Shown piece after piece: positions 16,550 to 25,818 of a stretch of 42,759 bases of DNA; positions within the stretch are counted from its first letter, which is position 1, and every line of letters starts with the position of its first letter. Under the pieces are notes generated by a model. That model did no database searches. It was given only the letters and a program-made list of their open reading frames with translations, and was not told the origin of the DNA. Source of the DNA: Nitrospirota bacterium. Its GTDB lineage: Bacteria; Nitrospirota; Nitrospiria; Nitrospirales; Nitrospiraceae. Both the position numbers and the translations under genes were made by a program. The stretch is taken from contig JAHRHE010000024.1 in assembly GCA_020027965.1 (NCBI GenBank), positions 1 to 42,759 on the forward strand, given 5' to 3'.

Positions 16550-18547
16550 CTATCGCGCCGCTACTCCCAGCGCGAACGACCCGGTCCACCAAATCAGGAT
16601 CAAGTGCACCAGGATGAACAGTCCCGCGACGATAATCGCGGCATAATGGTGCACCATCCCGCTTTGCAGCTTTCGCCAGGACCAGGCTGCCAGGTGGTTG
16701 GCATACCCCGTGACATTGATGACCCCGTAAATGACGTATTTTTCAAACCACGTACTGGCGGCCGATCCCGTCTCGGTGAGACGCCCGACTCCGCGGACCA
16801 CCGCGTCAATGACATGCCGATCGAACCAGTCCCAGGCAGCCCCCAGGCGCTTGGTGGGTTCGACGAAGACCGCATCGTAGACCTCATCCACGTAGTACTT
16901 GTTGCGCAGCGTCGAGTAGACGCGCGGAGCCTCTGCGGCCCAGCGATCGGCCGTGTCCGGCCGCACACTGTACAGGTAATGGGCCAGCCCCCAGCCGAGA
17001 AGAGCAATCCCCGTCGCCGCCCCCATCAGCGCCACCACGAGCCCGACCCTGACGTGCTCGCCCCCCCTCCCGGCCACGCCCACTACGGGACCCAGGAAGT
17101 GATGCAACCACCCCCCCTCGGGAGGAACACCCGGAAATCCGCCCACGATCGAGAGTGCCCCTAGCACGACCAGCGGCCCGATCATGATCGCGGGGGACTC
17201 GTGCAGATGTGCGGCCGCATGGGGCTCCACCCGCGAGTGGCCGTAAAAGGTGAGGTACGTGAGCCGGAACATGTAGAAGGCCGTGAGAAAGGCGCCAATG
17301 GCCGCGATGGCGTACAGGCCGTAATGCCGGTGTACGAACGCATGCGCCAGGATCTCGTCCTTGCTCCAGAACCCGGCCAGCGGGAAGATGCCGGCGATCG
17401 CGAGCGTGCCGATCAGGAAGAGGGCGTGCGTCCACGGGAGCTTGGACCTCAGCCCGCCCATCTTCCGGACGTCCTGCTCGCCAGAGAGGGCGTGGATCAC
17501 CGAGCCGGCCGAGAGGAAGAGCAGCGCCTTGAAGTAGGCGTGCGTCATGAGGTGGAAGATGGCAGCCGTGTACGCGCCGATGCCGCAGGCCAAGAACATG
17601 TACCCGAGCTGGCTGACCGTCGAGTAGGCCAGCACGCGCTTGATGTCATTCTGGACCAGTCCGATGGTCGCCGCAAACACGGCCGTCAGGCCCCCGACCA
17701 AGGCCACGGTGGTCATCGCGAGCGGCGCCATGTCGTAGATGGCATGGTTCCGCACGATCATGTAGACCCCGGCGGTGACCATGGTGGCTGCATGGATGAG
17801 AGCACTGACGGGAGTGGGGCCCTCCATGGCATCCGGCAGCCAGGTATACAGGGGAAGCTGGGCCGACTTCCCGACTGCGCCGATCAGTAGGCAGAGGCCG
17901 ATCGCCGTCGCCATCGCGGTCGAGAGCTGGCCGGCCTGGGCGAAGACCTGGGTATAGTCGAGCGTCTTGAAGTTCACGAACACGAGGAAAATCGCGACCA
18001 GGAACCCGGCGTCGCCGATGCGGTTCACGACGAAGGCCTTGGTGGCCGCTTTGGCGGCCGACACGCGGTCATAGTAGTACCCGATCAAGAGGTAGGAGCA
18101 GAGGCCGACGCCTTCCCAGCCGATGAAGAGCACCAGATAGTTGTTCCCCATCACCAGCAACAGCATGGAGACCATGAACAGGTTCATATAGGTGAAGAAG
18201 CGCGTGAAGCCTTCTTCCCCATGCATGTACCCGACCGAATACACGTGGATGAGGAAGCCCACACCGGTCACGACCAGCATCATGACGCAGGTGAGCGGAT
18301 CGACGAGGAACGCCAGGTTGATGGTTAGGTCCCCGCCGAAGATCCAGCGGTAGACCACCACTTCGCGGGTGAGCCCGGTGCTCAGGGTGGAGAGAAAGAC
18401 GGCGATCGCGCACCCGAACGACAGCCCGACCGAGCCCCAGCCCAGCCGATGCGCCACGCCGTGTGAATAGCGGTGTCCCAGCAGGCCGTTGACCAGCACG
18501 GCCAGCAAGGGAAGCACCGGTATCAGAACAACCAGGAGGTCGAACAC
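16550..18547 (-). CDS. nuoL: NADH-quinone oxidoreductase subunit L
   Basis: A 665-residue distal antiporter-like subunit of complex I. Glu145 (FIGWEGVGLCSY), Lys227 (GAVGKSAQLPLYTW), His252 and the TM12 lysine (GFWSKDEILAHAF) are all present. The C-terminal part after residue about 520 is long: a charged lateral helix region with WAAEAPRVYSTLRNKYYVDE and FDRHVIDAVVRGVGRL, then a final membrane helix. At 665 residues it exceeds E. coli NuoL (613), as expected if the lateral helix must span one more antiporter subunit (known for 2M complexes; not measured here). It starts at GTG, one base after the nuoK stop. Confidence 0.95.
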   Translation of the reverse strand: MFDLLVVLIPVLPLLAVLVNGLLGHRYSHGVAHRLGWGSVGLSFGCAIAVFLSTLSTGLTREVVVYRWIFGGDLTINLAFLVDPLTCVMMLVVTGVGFLIHVYSVGYMHGEEGFTRFFTYMNLFMVSMLLLVMGNNYLVLFIGWEGVGLCSYLLIGYYYDRVSAAKAATKAFVVNRIGDAGFLVAIFLVFVNFKTLDYTQVFAQAGQLSTAMATAIGLCLLIGAVGKSAQLPLYTWLPDAMEGPTPVSALIHAATMVTAGVYMIVRNHAIYDMAPLAMTTVALVGGLTAVFAATIGLVQNDIKRVLAYSTVSQLGYMFLACGIGAYTAAIFHLMTHAYFKALLFLSAGSVIHALSGEQDVRKMGGLRSKLPWTHALFLIGTLAIAGIFPLAGFWSKDEILAHAFVHRHYGLYAIAAIGAFLTAFYMFRLTYLTFYGHSRVEPHAAAHLHESPAIMIGPLVVLGALSIVGGFPGVPPEGGWLHHFLGPVVGVAGRGGEHVRVGLVVALMGAATGIALLGWGLAHYLYSVRPDTADRWAAEAPRVYSTLRNKYYVDEVYDAVFVEPTKRLGAAWDWFDRHVIDAVVRGVGRLTETGSAASTWFEKYVIYGVINVTGYANHLAAWSWRKLQSGMVHHYAAIIVAGLFILVHLILIWWTGSFALGVAAR

Positions 18548-18548
18548 G

Positions 18549-18851
18549 TCACCACTTCAAGAGATTCATCTCGTCGACGTTCGTGGAGATCTTCCCGCGG
18601 AAGACCACGATGATAATGGCCAACCCGACGGCCGCCTCCCCCGCCGCAATGGCAATGACGAACAGGGCCACGACCTGACCGGCCATGGAGTGGAGGTAAT
18701 GCGAAAATGCCACCAGGTTGATGTTCGCCGCGTTCAACATGATCTCGATCGCCATCAGCACGATGATGAAGTTCCGGCGGATCAACACACCGATCAGGCC
18801 CGTCATGAACAGGATCGCGCTGACCGTGACGTATGCGTTGAGTGGCACCAT
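18549..18851 (-). CDS. nuoK: NADH-quinone oxidoreductase subunit K
   Basis: A 100-residue three-helix membrane subunit. The hallmark glutamates lie in LMAIEIMLNAANIN and AIAAGEAAVGLAI, followed by the short charged C-terminus. Length and motifs are those of NuoK. There is no recognisable Shine-Dalgarno: repeat DNA begins only 7 bases upstream of the ATG, reading GTCACCCGTCAC on the coding strand. The 301-base gap to nuoJ is unusual because J and K are normally adjacent. Confidence 0.96.
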   Translation of the reverse strand: MVPLNAYVTVSAILFMTGLIGVLIRRNFIIVLMAIEIMLNAANINLVAFSHYLHSMAGQVVALFVIAIAAGEAAVGLAIIIVVFRGKISTNVDEMNLLKW

Positions 18852-18858
18852 AACTACC

Positions 18859-19152
18859 GTGACGGGTGACCCCTCGGCCCCTCGACCTCACTCGGGGTCG
18901 AGCCTGAGCGGGGTCGAAGGCTCGACGGGACTCGGCCCGCGATCGCTCGACCCAGAGGCTCCCCCTCGACAGGGCTCGGGGCCTTGAGCCTGTCGAAAGG
19001 TCGACGGGCGAGCTCAGTCGAGTCGGGTCCTGAGCTCGCCGAAGGACGGGTGACGAGTGACCGGGCAGACTCTTTCCACGCGTCACCCATCGAGAACCTC
19101 AGGGTCCGGCTCGACTGAGCTCGTCGCAGGCCGAGGTGGATCGAGGGACGCG
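18859..19152. repeat. GTCGAG-type repeat copy 2, spacer between nuoJ and nuoK
   Basis: This copy equals copy 1 (14765-14895) plus a 66-base block (18943-19008) placed between its two halves. It continues with GACGGGTGACGAGTGACC (19045-19062), an inverted ACGCGTCACCCA (19078-19089), and a further GTCGAG-rich segment ending in CGTCACGCGTCACC at the nuoJ stop codon. No gene is present in this 301-base gap. Confidence 0.85.
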
Positions 19153-19680
19153 TCACGCGTCACCTCCTTCTGAGTCCGCCGCTGTCGGCGTTTTGGCCAG
19201 CACGATTGCCCCGATGATCGCCCCGAGCAAGAACACGCCGACGATCTCGAAGGGGAGCAGGTAGTCGCTGAATATCTTGATGCCCACGGCGTAGGTGCCG
19301 CCGTGGCTGAGCACCGCCTCCGGCGGCGCGTCGCCCTTCGTACCGAGGAAGGGGGACCGCAGCATGAGCGCCACCAGATAGATGCCGCCGATCACCGCCG
19401 GGATCAGAAATACGGGGTACCGGTCATGCAGGTAGCGCTCGTCGGTCTTCAGATTCAGGAGCATGAGCACGAACAGGTACAGGACCAGGATGGCGCCGGC
19501 ATAGACGATGATCTGAACGGCGAAGAGGAATTCGGCATTGAGGAGCACGAATAGGCCAGCCACGTGGAGGAGCAGGGTCAGCAGCGCGACCCCGCAGTGG
19601 ACGGGGTGTTTCAGCGCAACGGTGAGCACCCCCGCTACGACGCTCACGAGCGAGAAATACGCGAAGAGGGTTAGAACCAT
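19153..19680 (-). CDS. nuoJ: NADH-quinone oxidoreductase subunit J
   Basis: A 175-residue membrane subunit of complex I with five hydrophobic helices. The typical core FAVQIIVYAGAILVLYLFVLM lies at about residues 53-73, including the conserved glycine-containing helix TM3 that forms a pi-bulge in NuoJ. A hydrophilic loop (ERYLHDRYPVF) and a last helix (FEIVGVFLLGAIIGAIVL) follow. It begins 6 bases after the nuoI stop. Its own stop is followed by the repeat spacer before nuoK. Confidence 0.95.
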   Translation of the reverse strand: MVLTLFAYFSLVSVVAGVLTVALKHPVHCGVALLTLLLHVAGLFVLLNAEFLFAVQIIVYAGAILVLYLFVLMLLNLKTDERYLHDRYPVFLIPAVIGGIYLVALMLRSPFLGTKGDAPPEAVLSHGGTYAVGIKIFSDYLLPFEIVGVFLLGAIIGAIVLAKTPTAADSEGGDA

Positions 19681-19686
19681 GAGGCC

Positions 19687-20253
19687 TTACGCTTTAGGCT
19701 TGAGCACCGACTCGGGAAAGAAATAGCGGTAGTCGCGGCTCTGTTGATCATCCTTTTCCTGATTATGGGCATACAGATATTTTTTTGCGTCTTCGAGATG
19801 GCGCTCACCGATCTCGTAGAGCCGCTTCTTGTCGAACAGGAGGGCGCGTTTGTCGTGGGTGGAGTATTCGTACAGCTTGGTCATGGCCAAGGCATTCACG
19901 GGGCACGCTTCGACGCAATACCCGCAGAAGACGCACTTGGTGATGTCGATGTAGAACTCGCTGGCATAGCGCGAGAGGGGAAGGGTCTTGTCCTCGGCAC
20001 TGACGACCTTGATACAGTGGGACGGACAGGCGACTTCGCACAGATCGCACCCCACACACCGCTCGGCGCCATCGTCGTATCGCAGTAACCCGAGCGCTCC
20101 GCGATGGGTGTCCGGGAGCGTCCGTTGCTCGCGCGGATATTGGAACGTGATGGGGCGATGAAACATGTGCTTGAACGTCACTTTCATGGCGTCCCAGATC
20201 TCATAGAACAGCGCCGCTCGCAACAGCTTGTTGATCATGGCGCCGACGTTCAT
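19687..20253 (-). CDS. nuoI: NADH-quinone oxidoreductase subunit I (two 4Fe-4S clusters)
   Basis: A 188-residue ferredoxin-like subunit carrying clusters N6a and N6b. Two full motifs are present: Cys66-x2-Cys69-x2-Cys72-x3-Cys76 (CVGCDLCEVACP) and Cys107-x2-Cys110-x2-Cys113-x3-Cys117 (CVFCGYCVEACP). I chose the ATG at 20253 because GGAGAG lies 6 bases upstream; a TTG four codons earlier is the alternative. In most complex I operons nuoH precedes nuoI. Here nuoG does, with only 23 bases between them. Confidence 0.95.
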   Translation of the reverse strand: MNVGAMINKLLRAALFYEIWDAMKVTFKHMFHRPITFQYPREQRTLPDTHRGALGLLRYDDGAERCVGCDLCEVACPSHCIKVVSAEDKTLPLSRYASEFYIDITKCVFCGYCVEACPVNALAMTKLYEYSTHDKRALLFDKKRLYEIGERHLEDAKKYLYAHNQEKDDQQSRDYRYFFPESVLKPKA

Positions 20254-20276
20254 TTCACTCTCCAATGAAGGCTCAG

Positions 20277-22979
20277 CTAGATTTTCTCGATCGTCACTCG
20301 GGCAAACTTAAACGACGGGACGCTGGTATCGGGATCAATCTCCAGCGGCATCAGATCCTTGACCGGCGGCTCGTTAAAATGTTCCGGAAAGAAGCAGGAG
20401 CCCGGCCGCAGGGTGAGATCAGGCTGCACAGCCAACTCCACCGACCCCTTGGCCGATGTCACCCGGACTCTGGCCTCCTCCGCCAACCCCATGCGCGTCA
20501 TGTCCTCCACGTTCATGGAGAGCCGCCCGGTGTTCGGCGCGATCTTGATGAGGCCGGAAGCCTGGGTAGACAGCTTGCCCGAATGATAGAGGAGCTGCCC
20601 CATGGTCAAGGCGAATGGCCACCGGGCGTGCTCCTCGCCCGCGCGTGTGGCGGCGCCCCGGTAGCGGCTCCCGACAGAGGCAGCATACCCATTGGACAGG
20701 TAGGCATCCGGTCTCGGCGAAAGCTTCTTGGGCTGTCCGAGATTGTAATAGCCGGGCAGCAGCTTCATGATCTCGTTCTGAATGTCCTGGGGCGACTCGT
20801 ATTCCGGCGCGTACCCCAGCCCGTTGGCGATGGCCGTCATGATGTGCCAGTCGGGGAGGCTCTCGCCGATCGGCTCCATGGCCTGGCGGAGGCGAAGGAC
20901 TTTGCCCTCCAGGTTGGTGATCGTCCCGTCCTTTTCGGCGTAGGTGCAGGCCGGCAGGACGACATGCGCCAGTCGGGCGGTCTCGGTGAGAAAGGGGTCC
21001 TGGCAGACCAGCAGTTCCAACCGCTCGAGAGCGGCCTTCACCTCAGCGGAGGCGGGCAACGTCGCGAGCGGATTCTCACCGACGACGTAGAGGGCTTTGA
21101 TCTCTCCACTCCGGCAGCGCCTGAGAATCTCCGGCAGCGTGGCACCCTTCCCCATCGGCGGCAACTCGGCCCCCCAGGCCTTGGCGAACTTGTCGCGGGC
21201 CACAGGGTCATCGAAGCGGGCCTGGCCGGGCAGAAATTCCGGCGCTGCACCCATGTCCACCGCCCCCTGCTCGTTCGGCTCTTCGGTGACCGTGTTCACC
21301 CCGCAGCCCGGCCGGCCCAGCTTGCCGGTGATCCAGGCGAGATCGATGAGGGAGAGGACCTGCCGGTAGCCACCGGGGCGGCGAACCACGCCCTCACCGC
21401 AGAGAATGATCGCGCGCGGGGCTTCCGCGAAGACCGCTGCGACTTCATGGATCTGGTCCACCGGCACGCCGGTCCCGGCGGCCACCGCCTCCAGTGAGAC
21501 CCCGGCTGCCGCGTGCTTCAGCGCGGCGAAGGCCTCCGGATGTCGGCCGGTCGCCTCTGCATCAATCAGGTCCTGCTCGATGACGGATTTCACGAGACCC
21601 TGGAGAAACAACCCTTCGCTGCCCGGGGTCACCATCATCGGATGCGACGCGAGGGCGGCGATCCTGGTCTGCACGGAGTCCACGACGATCACCTGGGACT
21701 TGTAGACTCGGATCGCTTCCTTCACGCGAACGGCGGTCAAGGGATTGGTCTCGGTGATGTCGGTCCCCACGAGCAGGATTGCCTTCGCCTTGGTGATGTC
21801 CTCCCAGTCGTTGGTCATCCGACCGACGCCCAGCGCCTCCCGGACCGCATGGACGAAGTTGAGGTGTCCATAACGGGCACTGCTGTCCAATTGGTTGGTC
21901 CCGATCGCCGCCCGCATGAGCTTCTGGAATAGATAGAGCTCCTCGTTGCTGCATCGGGCCGTGATCAGTCCGGCGATCGCCTGGGGGCCATGCGCGGCCT
22001 TGATTGAGGCGAGGCGGTCCACGACGGTGTGCATGACCTCCAGCCAGGGCGTCTCGACCAGTGTGCCGTTTCGCCGCGCCAGTGGCTGAAGGAGGCGGTT
22101 CTTGCTGTCGATGTACTGGAACCCGAACCGGCCGCGGACGCAGATCCCGCCGTGGCCCTTCGCGGTCTCGGAACGGTCACCCCACTTGTTCTTCCACGAC
22201 AGCGGGGACGTCACGCGGACCACCTCGCTATCCTTGGTCTCGATGGACATCTGGCAACCGTCGCCGCAGTAATTGCAGGTCGTGGTCGTCTTCTTCAACT
22301 GCCACGGCTTATACAAGTACTTGGAGTACTTGTTCGTGATGGCGCCGACCGGGCACACCGCCAGGCAGTCGCCGCAGAACTCGCAGGACAGCGGGAGATC
22401 CCCTTTTGCGACCACCTGGGTGAAGCCACCCTTCTTCACGAACTGCAGGGCGTCGATCATCAACACGTCTTTACAGACGTTGATGCACTCACCGCACGCG
22501 ATGCACCGGTTCATGTTAAAGTCCAGCACCAGGCTGCGGGTATCTTCGGGAATCAGCTTCTGCTTGGCATTGGCCAGGTTGGTGACCTGATGCTGGAACG
22601 CCATGTCCTGCAATTCGCAATGGCCGTCCGCGTCGCAGACGGGACAGTCCAGCGGGTGGACGGACAGATGTTTCTCCACCGCCTTCTTTCTGGCCTGGAA
22701 CAGATCGTCGCCCTCCGTGCGCACCACCAGACCCGCCGTCGCTTTGGCCGTGCAGGCGCGGACGGGGGCCTTCTTCCCCTCCACCATGACCAGGCACATC
22801 CCACAGGAGCCGAACGGGTCGAAGGTGTAGTGGTAGCACATCGCCGCGACGATCTTGCCCGTGCTAGAGATCACGTCGTACAGCGATACGCCGTCCTTCG
22901 CCGTCACGGGTCGCCCGTCGATGCTGAGCTCGATGGTCGCGGCTTCTGTATCAGGACTGGTTACTGGTTTCAGAGCCAT
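20277..22979 (-). CDS. nuoG: NADH-quinone oxidoreductase subunit G (iron-sulfur / molybdopterin-type)
   Basis: A 900-residue iron-sulfur subunit. A [2Fe-2S] domain holds Cys48, 59, 62 and 76. His104 or His108 and Cys112, 115, 121 form the His-Cys3 site. Then come 4Fe-4S sites at Cys159/162/165/169 and Cys199/202/205/209, and a further site beginning Cys235, 238 and 242 (CNYCGDGC). The rest is a molybdopterin-oxidoreductase fold with a C-terminal dinucleotide-binding-type domain, longer than a minimal NuoG. The two 4Fe-4S sites plus the extra cluster are like formate-dehydrogenase-type partners. nuoE and nuoF, which normally feed it, are not in this cluster. ATG 22979 has GAGGAAG just upstream. 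Confidence 0.94.
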   Translation of the reverse strand: MALKPVTSPDTEAATIELSIDGRPVTAKDGVSLYDVISSTGKIVAAMCYHYTFDPFGSCGMCLVMVEGKKAPVRACTAKATAGLVVRTEGDDLFQARKKAVEKHLSVHPLDCPVCDADGHCELQDMAFQHQVTNLANAKQKLIPEDTRSLVLDFNMNRCIACGECINVCKDVLMIDALQFVKKGGFTQVVAKGDLPLSCEFCGDCLAVCPVGAITNKYSKYLYKPWQLKKTTTTCNYCGDGCQMSIETKDSEVVRVTSPLSWKNKWGDRSETAKGHGGICVRGRFGFQYIDSKNRLLQPLARRNGTLVETPWLEVMHTVVDRLASIKAAHGPQAIAGLITARCSNEELYLFQKLMRAAIGTNQLDSSARYGHLNFVHAVREALGVGRMTNDWEDITKAKAILLVGTDITETNPLTAVRVKEAIRVYKSQVIVVDSVQTRIAALASHPMMVTPGSEGLFLQGLVKSVIEQDLIDAEATGRHPEAFAALKHAAAGVSLEAVAAGTGVPVDQIHEVAAVFAEAPRAIILCGEGVVRRPGGYRQVLSLIDLAWITGKLGRPGCGVNTVTEEPNEQGAVDMGAAPEFLPGQARFDDPVARDKFAKAWGAELPPMGKGATLPEILRRCRSGEIKALYVVGENPLATLPASAEVKAALERLELLVCQDPFLTETARLAHVVLPACTYAEKDGTITNLEGKVLRLRQAMEPIGESLPDWHIMTAIANGLGYAPEYESPQDIQNEIMKLLPGYYNLGQPKKLSPRPDAYLSNGYAASVGSRYRGAATRAGEEHARWPFALTMGQLLYHSGKLSTQASGLIKIAPNTGRLSMNVEDMTRMGLAEEARVRVTSAKGSVELAVQPDLTLRPGSCFFPEHFNEPPVKDLMPLEIDPDTSVPSFKFARVTIEKI

Positions 22980-22995
22980 GGTCTTCCTCAAGAGC

Positions 22996-23074
22996 TTATG
23001 GCCTATGGCAGTTGGCGTATGGCAGGACCGGACGATTGTTCTAGGCCATCAGCCATATGCTATACGCCATTCGC
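22996..23074. repeat. Hairpin spacer of TATGGC-like units between nuoD and nuoG
   Basis: The left arm (about 22996-23024) consists of units such as CTTATGGCCTATGGCAG and GGCGTATGGC. The right arm (about 23043-23074) of GCCATCAGCCATATGC and TACGCCATTCGCC is its loose reverse complement. The unit sequence differs from the other nuo spacers but the architecture is the same. Confidence 0.6.
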
Positions 23075-23078
23075 CGAT

Positions 23079-24329
23079 TCAGCGGTCGCACTCCCCCATG
23101 ACGATGTCGTAGGTGCCGAAGATCGTCACCGCGTCCGCGATCATGTAGCCCCGCGCCATATGATCAAACGCCCCCATGTGGATGAACGACGGCGCGCGGA
23201 TCTTCAGCCGGTACGGTTTCCCGCCGCCCGTGCTGACGATATAGAAGCCCAGCTCGCCCTTGTGCGCTTCGGTCCCGCAGTAGATCTCGCCCGGTGGAGC
23301 GTCGAAGCCCTGCGAGAAGAGCTTGAACTGCTGGATCATGGACTCCAAGTTGGTGAAGACCCGATCCTTCGGCGGCAGCGTGACGCTCGGCACGTCCGCC
23401 ATGATCGGGCCTTCCGCCGCCATCTGGTCGAGGCACTGCCGGATGATCTTTACGCTCTCCCGCATCTCCTCGACCCGGATCCAGTACCGGTCGTAGGTAT
23501 CGCCGTTCTTGCCGACGGGGACGCTGAATTCGCATCTGGGATAGGCCCCGTAGGATTCATACTTGCGCAGATCGTAGTCCACCCCGGAGCCGCGCAGCGT
23601 GGGACCGCTGAGCCCGAAGCTCAAGGCGTCCTCCGCCGAGATCACCGCGACGCCCTTGGTCCGGGCGATCCAGATGCGGTTCTTCTCGAGGAAGACCACA
23701 TACTCATCGATCTTGGGCAGGAAGTAGTCCAGAAACCGCCGGAGCTTGTCCAGCAAGGACGGGGTGAAATTGCGCTCCACCCCGCCAATCCGGTACCAGC
23801 TTGTGGTGAGACGGGCACCGCAGAGCTCGTCGAACCAATCGAGCAGGATCTCGCGGTCCCGGAACGTGTAAAAGAAGACGGTCATCGCGCCGATATCCAG
23901 CGCCTGCGTCCCCAGCCAGAATTGATGGCCGATAATCCGCTGGACCTCTGCGACGATCGTGCGCAGGTACTCGGCCCGCTCGGGGACCGTGATGTTCATC
24001 AGCTTTTCGACCGCGCGGCAATAGGCAAAGTTGTTGTACATGGCGCAGACGTAATCAAGGCGATCCGTGTGGGGAATGAACTGGTGGTAGGTGCCGTCTT
24101 CCGCCAGCTTTTCCACTCCACGGTGCAGAAACCCCATCACCGGTGTCGCCTTGACGATCCGTTCGCCTTCCAGCTCGAGAATGACTTTCAAGACTCCATG
24201 GGTGCTCGGGTGCTGGGGCCCCATGTTAAGCAGCAGTTCCTCTGTCCGGAGCGTCGGCAGGTTCGCGCTCTCCGGATGCTCCGGGTCCACCTTATAGACA
24301 GTTGTTCTCTGGTCCTCTAGCTTCGCCAT
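23079..24329 (-). CDS. nuoD: NADH-quinone oxidoreductase subunit D
   Basis: A 416-residue 49-kDa-type subunit that helps form the quinone site. Recognisable segments are LNMGPQHPSTHGVLK, GFLHRGVEKLAE, PHTDRLDYVCAM, GSGVDYDLRK and the C-terminal IADAVTIFGTYDIVMGECDR. The HPSTHG loop near the quinone pocket is intact. The start at ATG 24329 is preceded by GAGAG; a GTG four codons upstream is an alternative. The gene is separate from nuoC, not fused to it. Confidence 0.96.
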   Translation of the reverse strand: MAKLEDQRTTVYKVDPEHPESANLPTLRTEELLLNMGPQHPSTHGVLKVILELEGERIVKATPVMGFLHRGVEKLAEDGTYHQFIPHTDRLDYVCAMYNNFAYCRAVEKLMNITVPERAEYLRTIVAEVQRIIGHQFWLGTQALDIGAMTVFFYTFRDREILLDWFDELCGARLTTSWYRIGGVERNFTPSLLDKLRRFLDYFLPKIDEYVVFLEKNRIWIARTKGVAVISAEDALSFGLSGPTLRGSGVDYDLRKYESYGAYPRCEFSVPVGKNGDTYDRYWIRVEEMRESVKIIRQCLDQMAAEGPIMADVPSVTLPPKDRVFTNLESMIQQFKLFSQGFDAPPGEIYCGTEAHKGELGFYIVSTGGGKPYRLKIRAPSFIHMGAFDHMARGYMIADAVTIFGTYDIVMGECDR

Positions 24330-24403
24330 CGAGACTCTCACGCGTGACCTGTCCCTCGATCCTCCTCGCAGCCCTGAGGTTCTCGAAGGGGGCCCCGTGA
24401 CTC
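24330..24403. repeat. Hairpin/repeat spacer between nuoC and nuoD
   Basis: This short spacer contains TCACGCGTGACC next to nuoD and CCCGTGACTCCCTCAC near nuoC, with GTTCTCGAAGG-type repeat text between. It belongs to the same GTGAC/GTCAC-unit style as the other spacers, although a long stem is not evident. Confidence 0.4.
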
Positions 24404-24405
24404 CC

Positions 24406-24903
24406 TCACGATTGTGCTTCGTTCAGAAATTCAAACGTATCCCGCCAGCCCTTGCCCCGGAGCGGGAAATCCTTCCGGAGTGGATAGCCTTCGTTGTACT
24501 CATCCGGCATCAAAACCCGCCGCAGATCGGGATGGTTGCGGAACCTGATCCCCATCATGTCGTACACTTCACGCTCCATGAAATTGGCCCCCTTCCAGAT
24601 GTCCGTCAAGGAGTCCACCTCGCAATCCGATTCCGGCACGCGAGTCTTGAACCGGACGCGGTGGCGCTTCCGGATCGAATACACCTCGTAAACCACCTCG
24701 AAGCGTTCCTCGTCGTCCGGCCAATCCACGCTGCTCACGTGCACGAGGTAATCACAGTCCATCGCGGGGTCATCCCGGAGGAATCTGGCCACCTCGTGCA
24801 GCGAATCTCGCGTCACAGTGATCGCGAGATCGCCGCGCCATTCCACAGCCTTGACGAAGCCGGTCGGAAACAGTTGCTGAATTCGCTCGGCAATCGGGTG
24901 CAT
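24406..24903 (-). CDS. nuoC: NADH-quinone oxidoreductase subunit C
   Basis: A 165-residue 30-kDa-type subunit on the peripheral arm. Family text includes FLRDDPAMDCDYLVHVSSVDWPDD (two adjacent pieces), ERFEVVYEVYSI, DSLTDIWKGANFMERE and YDMMGIRFRNHPDLRRVLMP, the last being the NuoC signature. The ATG at 24903 (MHPIAERIQQLFP) fits the normal N-terminus. A GTG eight codons upstream would translate repeat DNA. There is no clear Shine-Dalgarno: the coding-strand repeat GTCACCCGTCAC ends 10 bases before the start. Confidence 0.94.
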   Translation of the reverse strand: MHPIAERIQQLFPTGFVKAVEWRGDLAITVTRDSLHEVARFLRDDPAMDCDYLVHVSSVDWPDDEERFEVVYEVYSIRKRHRVRFKTRVPESDCEVDSLTDIWKGANFMEREVYDMMGIRFRNHPDLRRVLMPDEYNEGYPLRKDFPLRGKGWRDTFEFLNEAQS

Positions 24904-24913
24904 TTCAAAATCC

Positions 24914-24990
24914 GTGACGGGTGACACGTGACACGTGACACGACGGAAGCGGACAGCTTGGTTCGACTAGTCTCTTGTTACGCGTCACCT
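24914..24990. repeat. Hairpin spacer of GTGAC units between nuoB and nuoC
   Basis: GTGACGGGTGACACGTGAC and further ACACGTGACAC units (24914-24942) face TTACGCGTCACCTCTCACGC (about 24977-24997) as a loose inverted match across a 35-base loop. It occupies essentially all of the nuoB-nuoC gap. Confidence 0.65.
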
Positions 24991-24991
24991 C

Positions 24992-25507
<516 letters not shown>

Positions 25508-25529
25508 GTCCTTACCTCATGGCCCAAAG

Positions 25530-25815
25530 GGGATGGCTGCACCGGCCGTTACTGCGCGCGTCATTCTCACCCGCCCACCCCGGGCGCGCCAAGACGCGCT
25601 CTTGCCCGCGCGAGCACTCCATCCATCTTTTCTTCAGTGGGCGGGCGGCGTGGCTGACCCCAATTGCGCGCGTCGAGCGAGCACACATCATTACCTCTTC
25701 ATAATAATTAATCCGGTGTGCGCGCTCCGCGAGCAGGCGGGTCAGCCATGCCACCGCTCCGCCCATCCTTATCGTGTGCGCGACGCGCGAGCACAAGGCC
25801 GGTGCTGCCGTCCCC
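25530..25815. repeat. Nested inverted-repeat element between nuoA and nuoB
   Basis: No gene is supported in this gap. GGGCGGGCGGCGTGGCTGACC (25638 on) is inverted as GGGTCAGCCATGCC...GCTCCGCCC (about 25739-25768). Inside it GCGCGTCGAGCGAGCACAC faces GTGTGCGCGCTCCGCGAG around an AT-rich centre (about 25690-25712). The flanks repeat CGCGCGAGCAC motifs again. The symmetry around one AT-rich centre suggests a MITE-like insertion. Confidence 0.6.
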
Positions 25816-25818
25816 GCG

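Noticed and set aside
18852-19152. A gene between nuoJ and nuoK
   Set aside because: A 100-codon frame on the minus strand consists of translated GTCGAG-type repeat DNA and has no protein-like character.
20265-21497. 410-codon plus-strand open frame opposite nuoG
   Set aside because: Shadow of nuoG; no motif or ribosome-binding site.
22029-24320. 763-codon open frame on the plus strand opposite nuoD and nuoG
   Set aside because: It is antisense to two clear complex I genes. High GC with biased third codon positions leaves such frames open by chance, and the protein has no recognisable domain.
25508-25818. A hidden small gene between nuoA and nuoB
   Set aside because: A 94-codon minus-strand frame exists, but it runs through the inverted repeat, has no clear ribosome-binding site and gives a low-complexity Arg/Ala-rich product.
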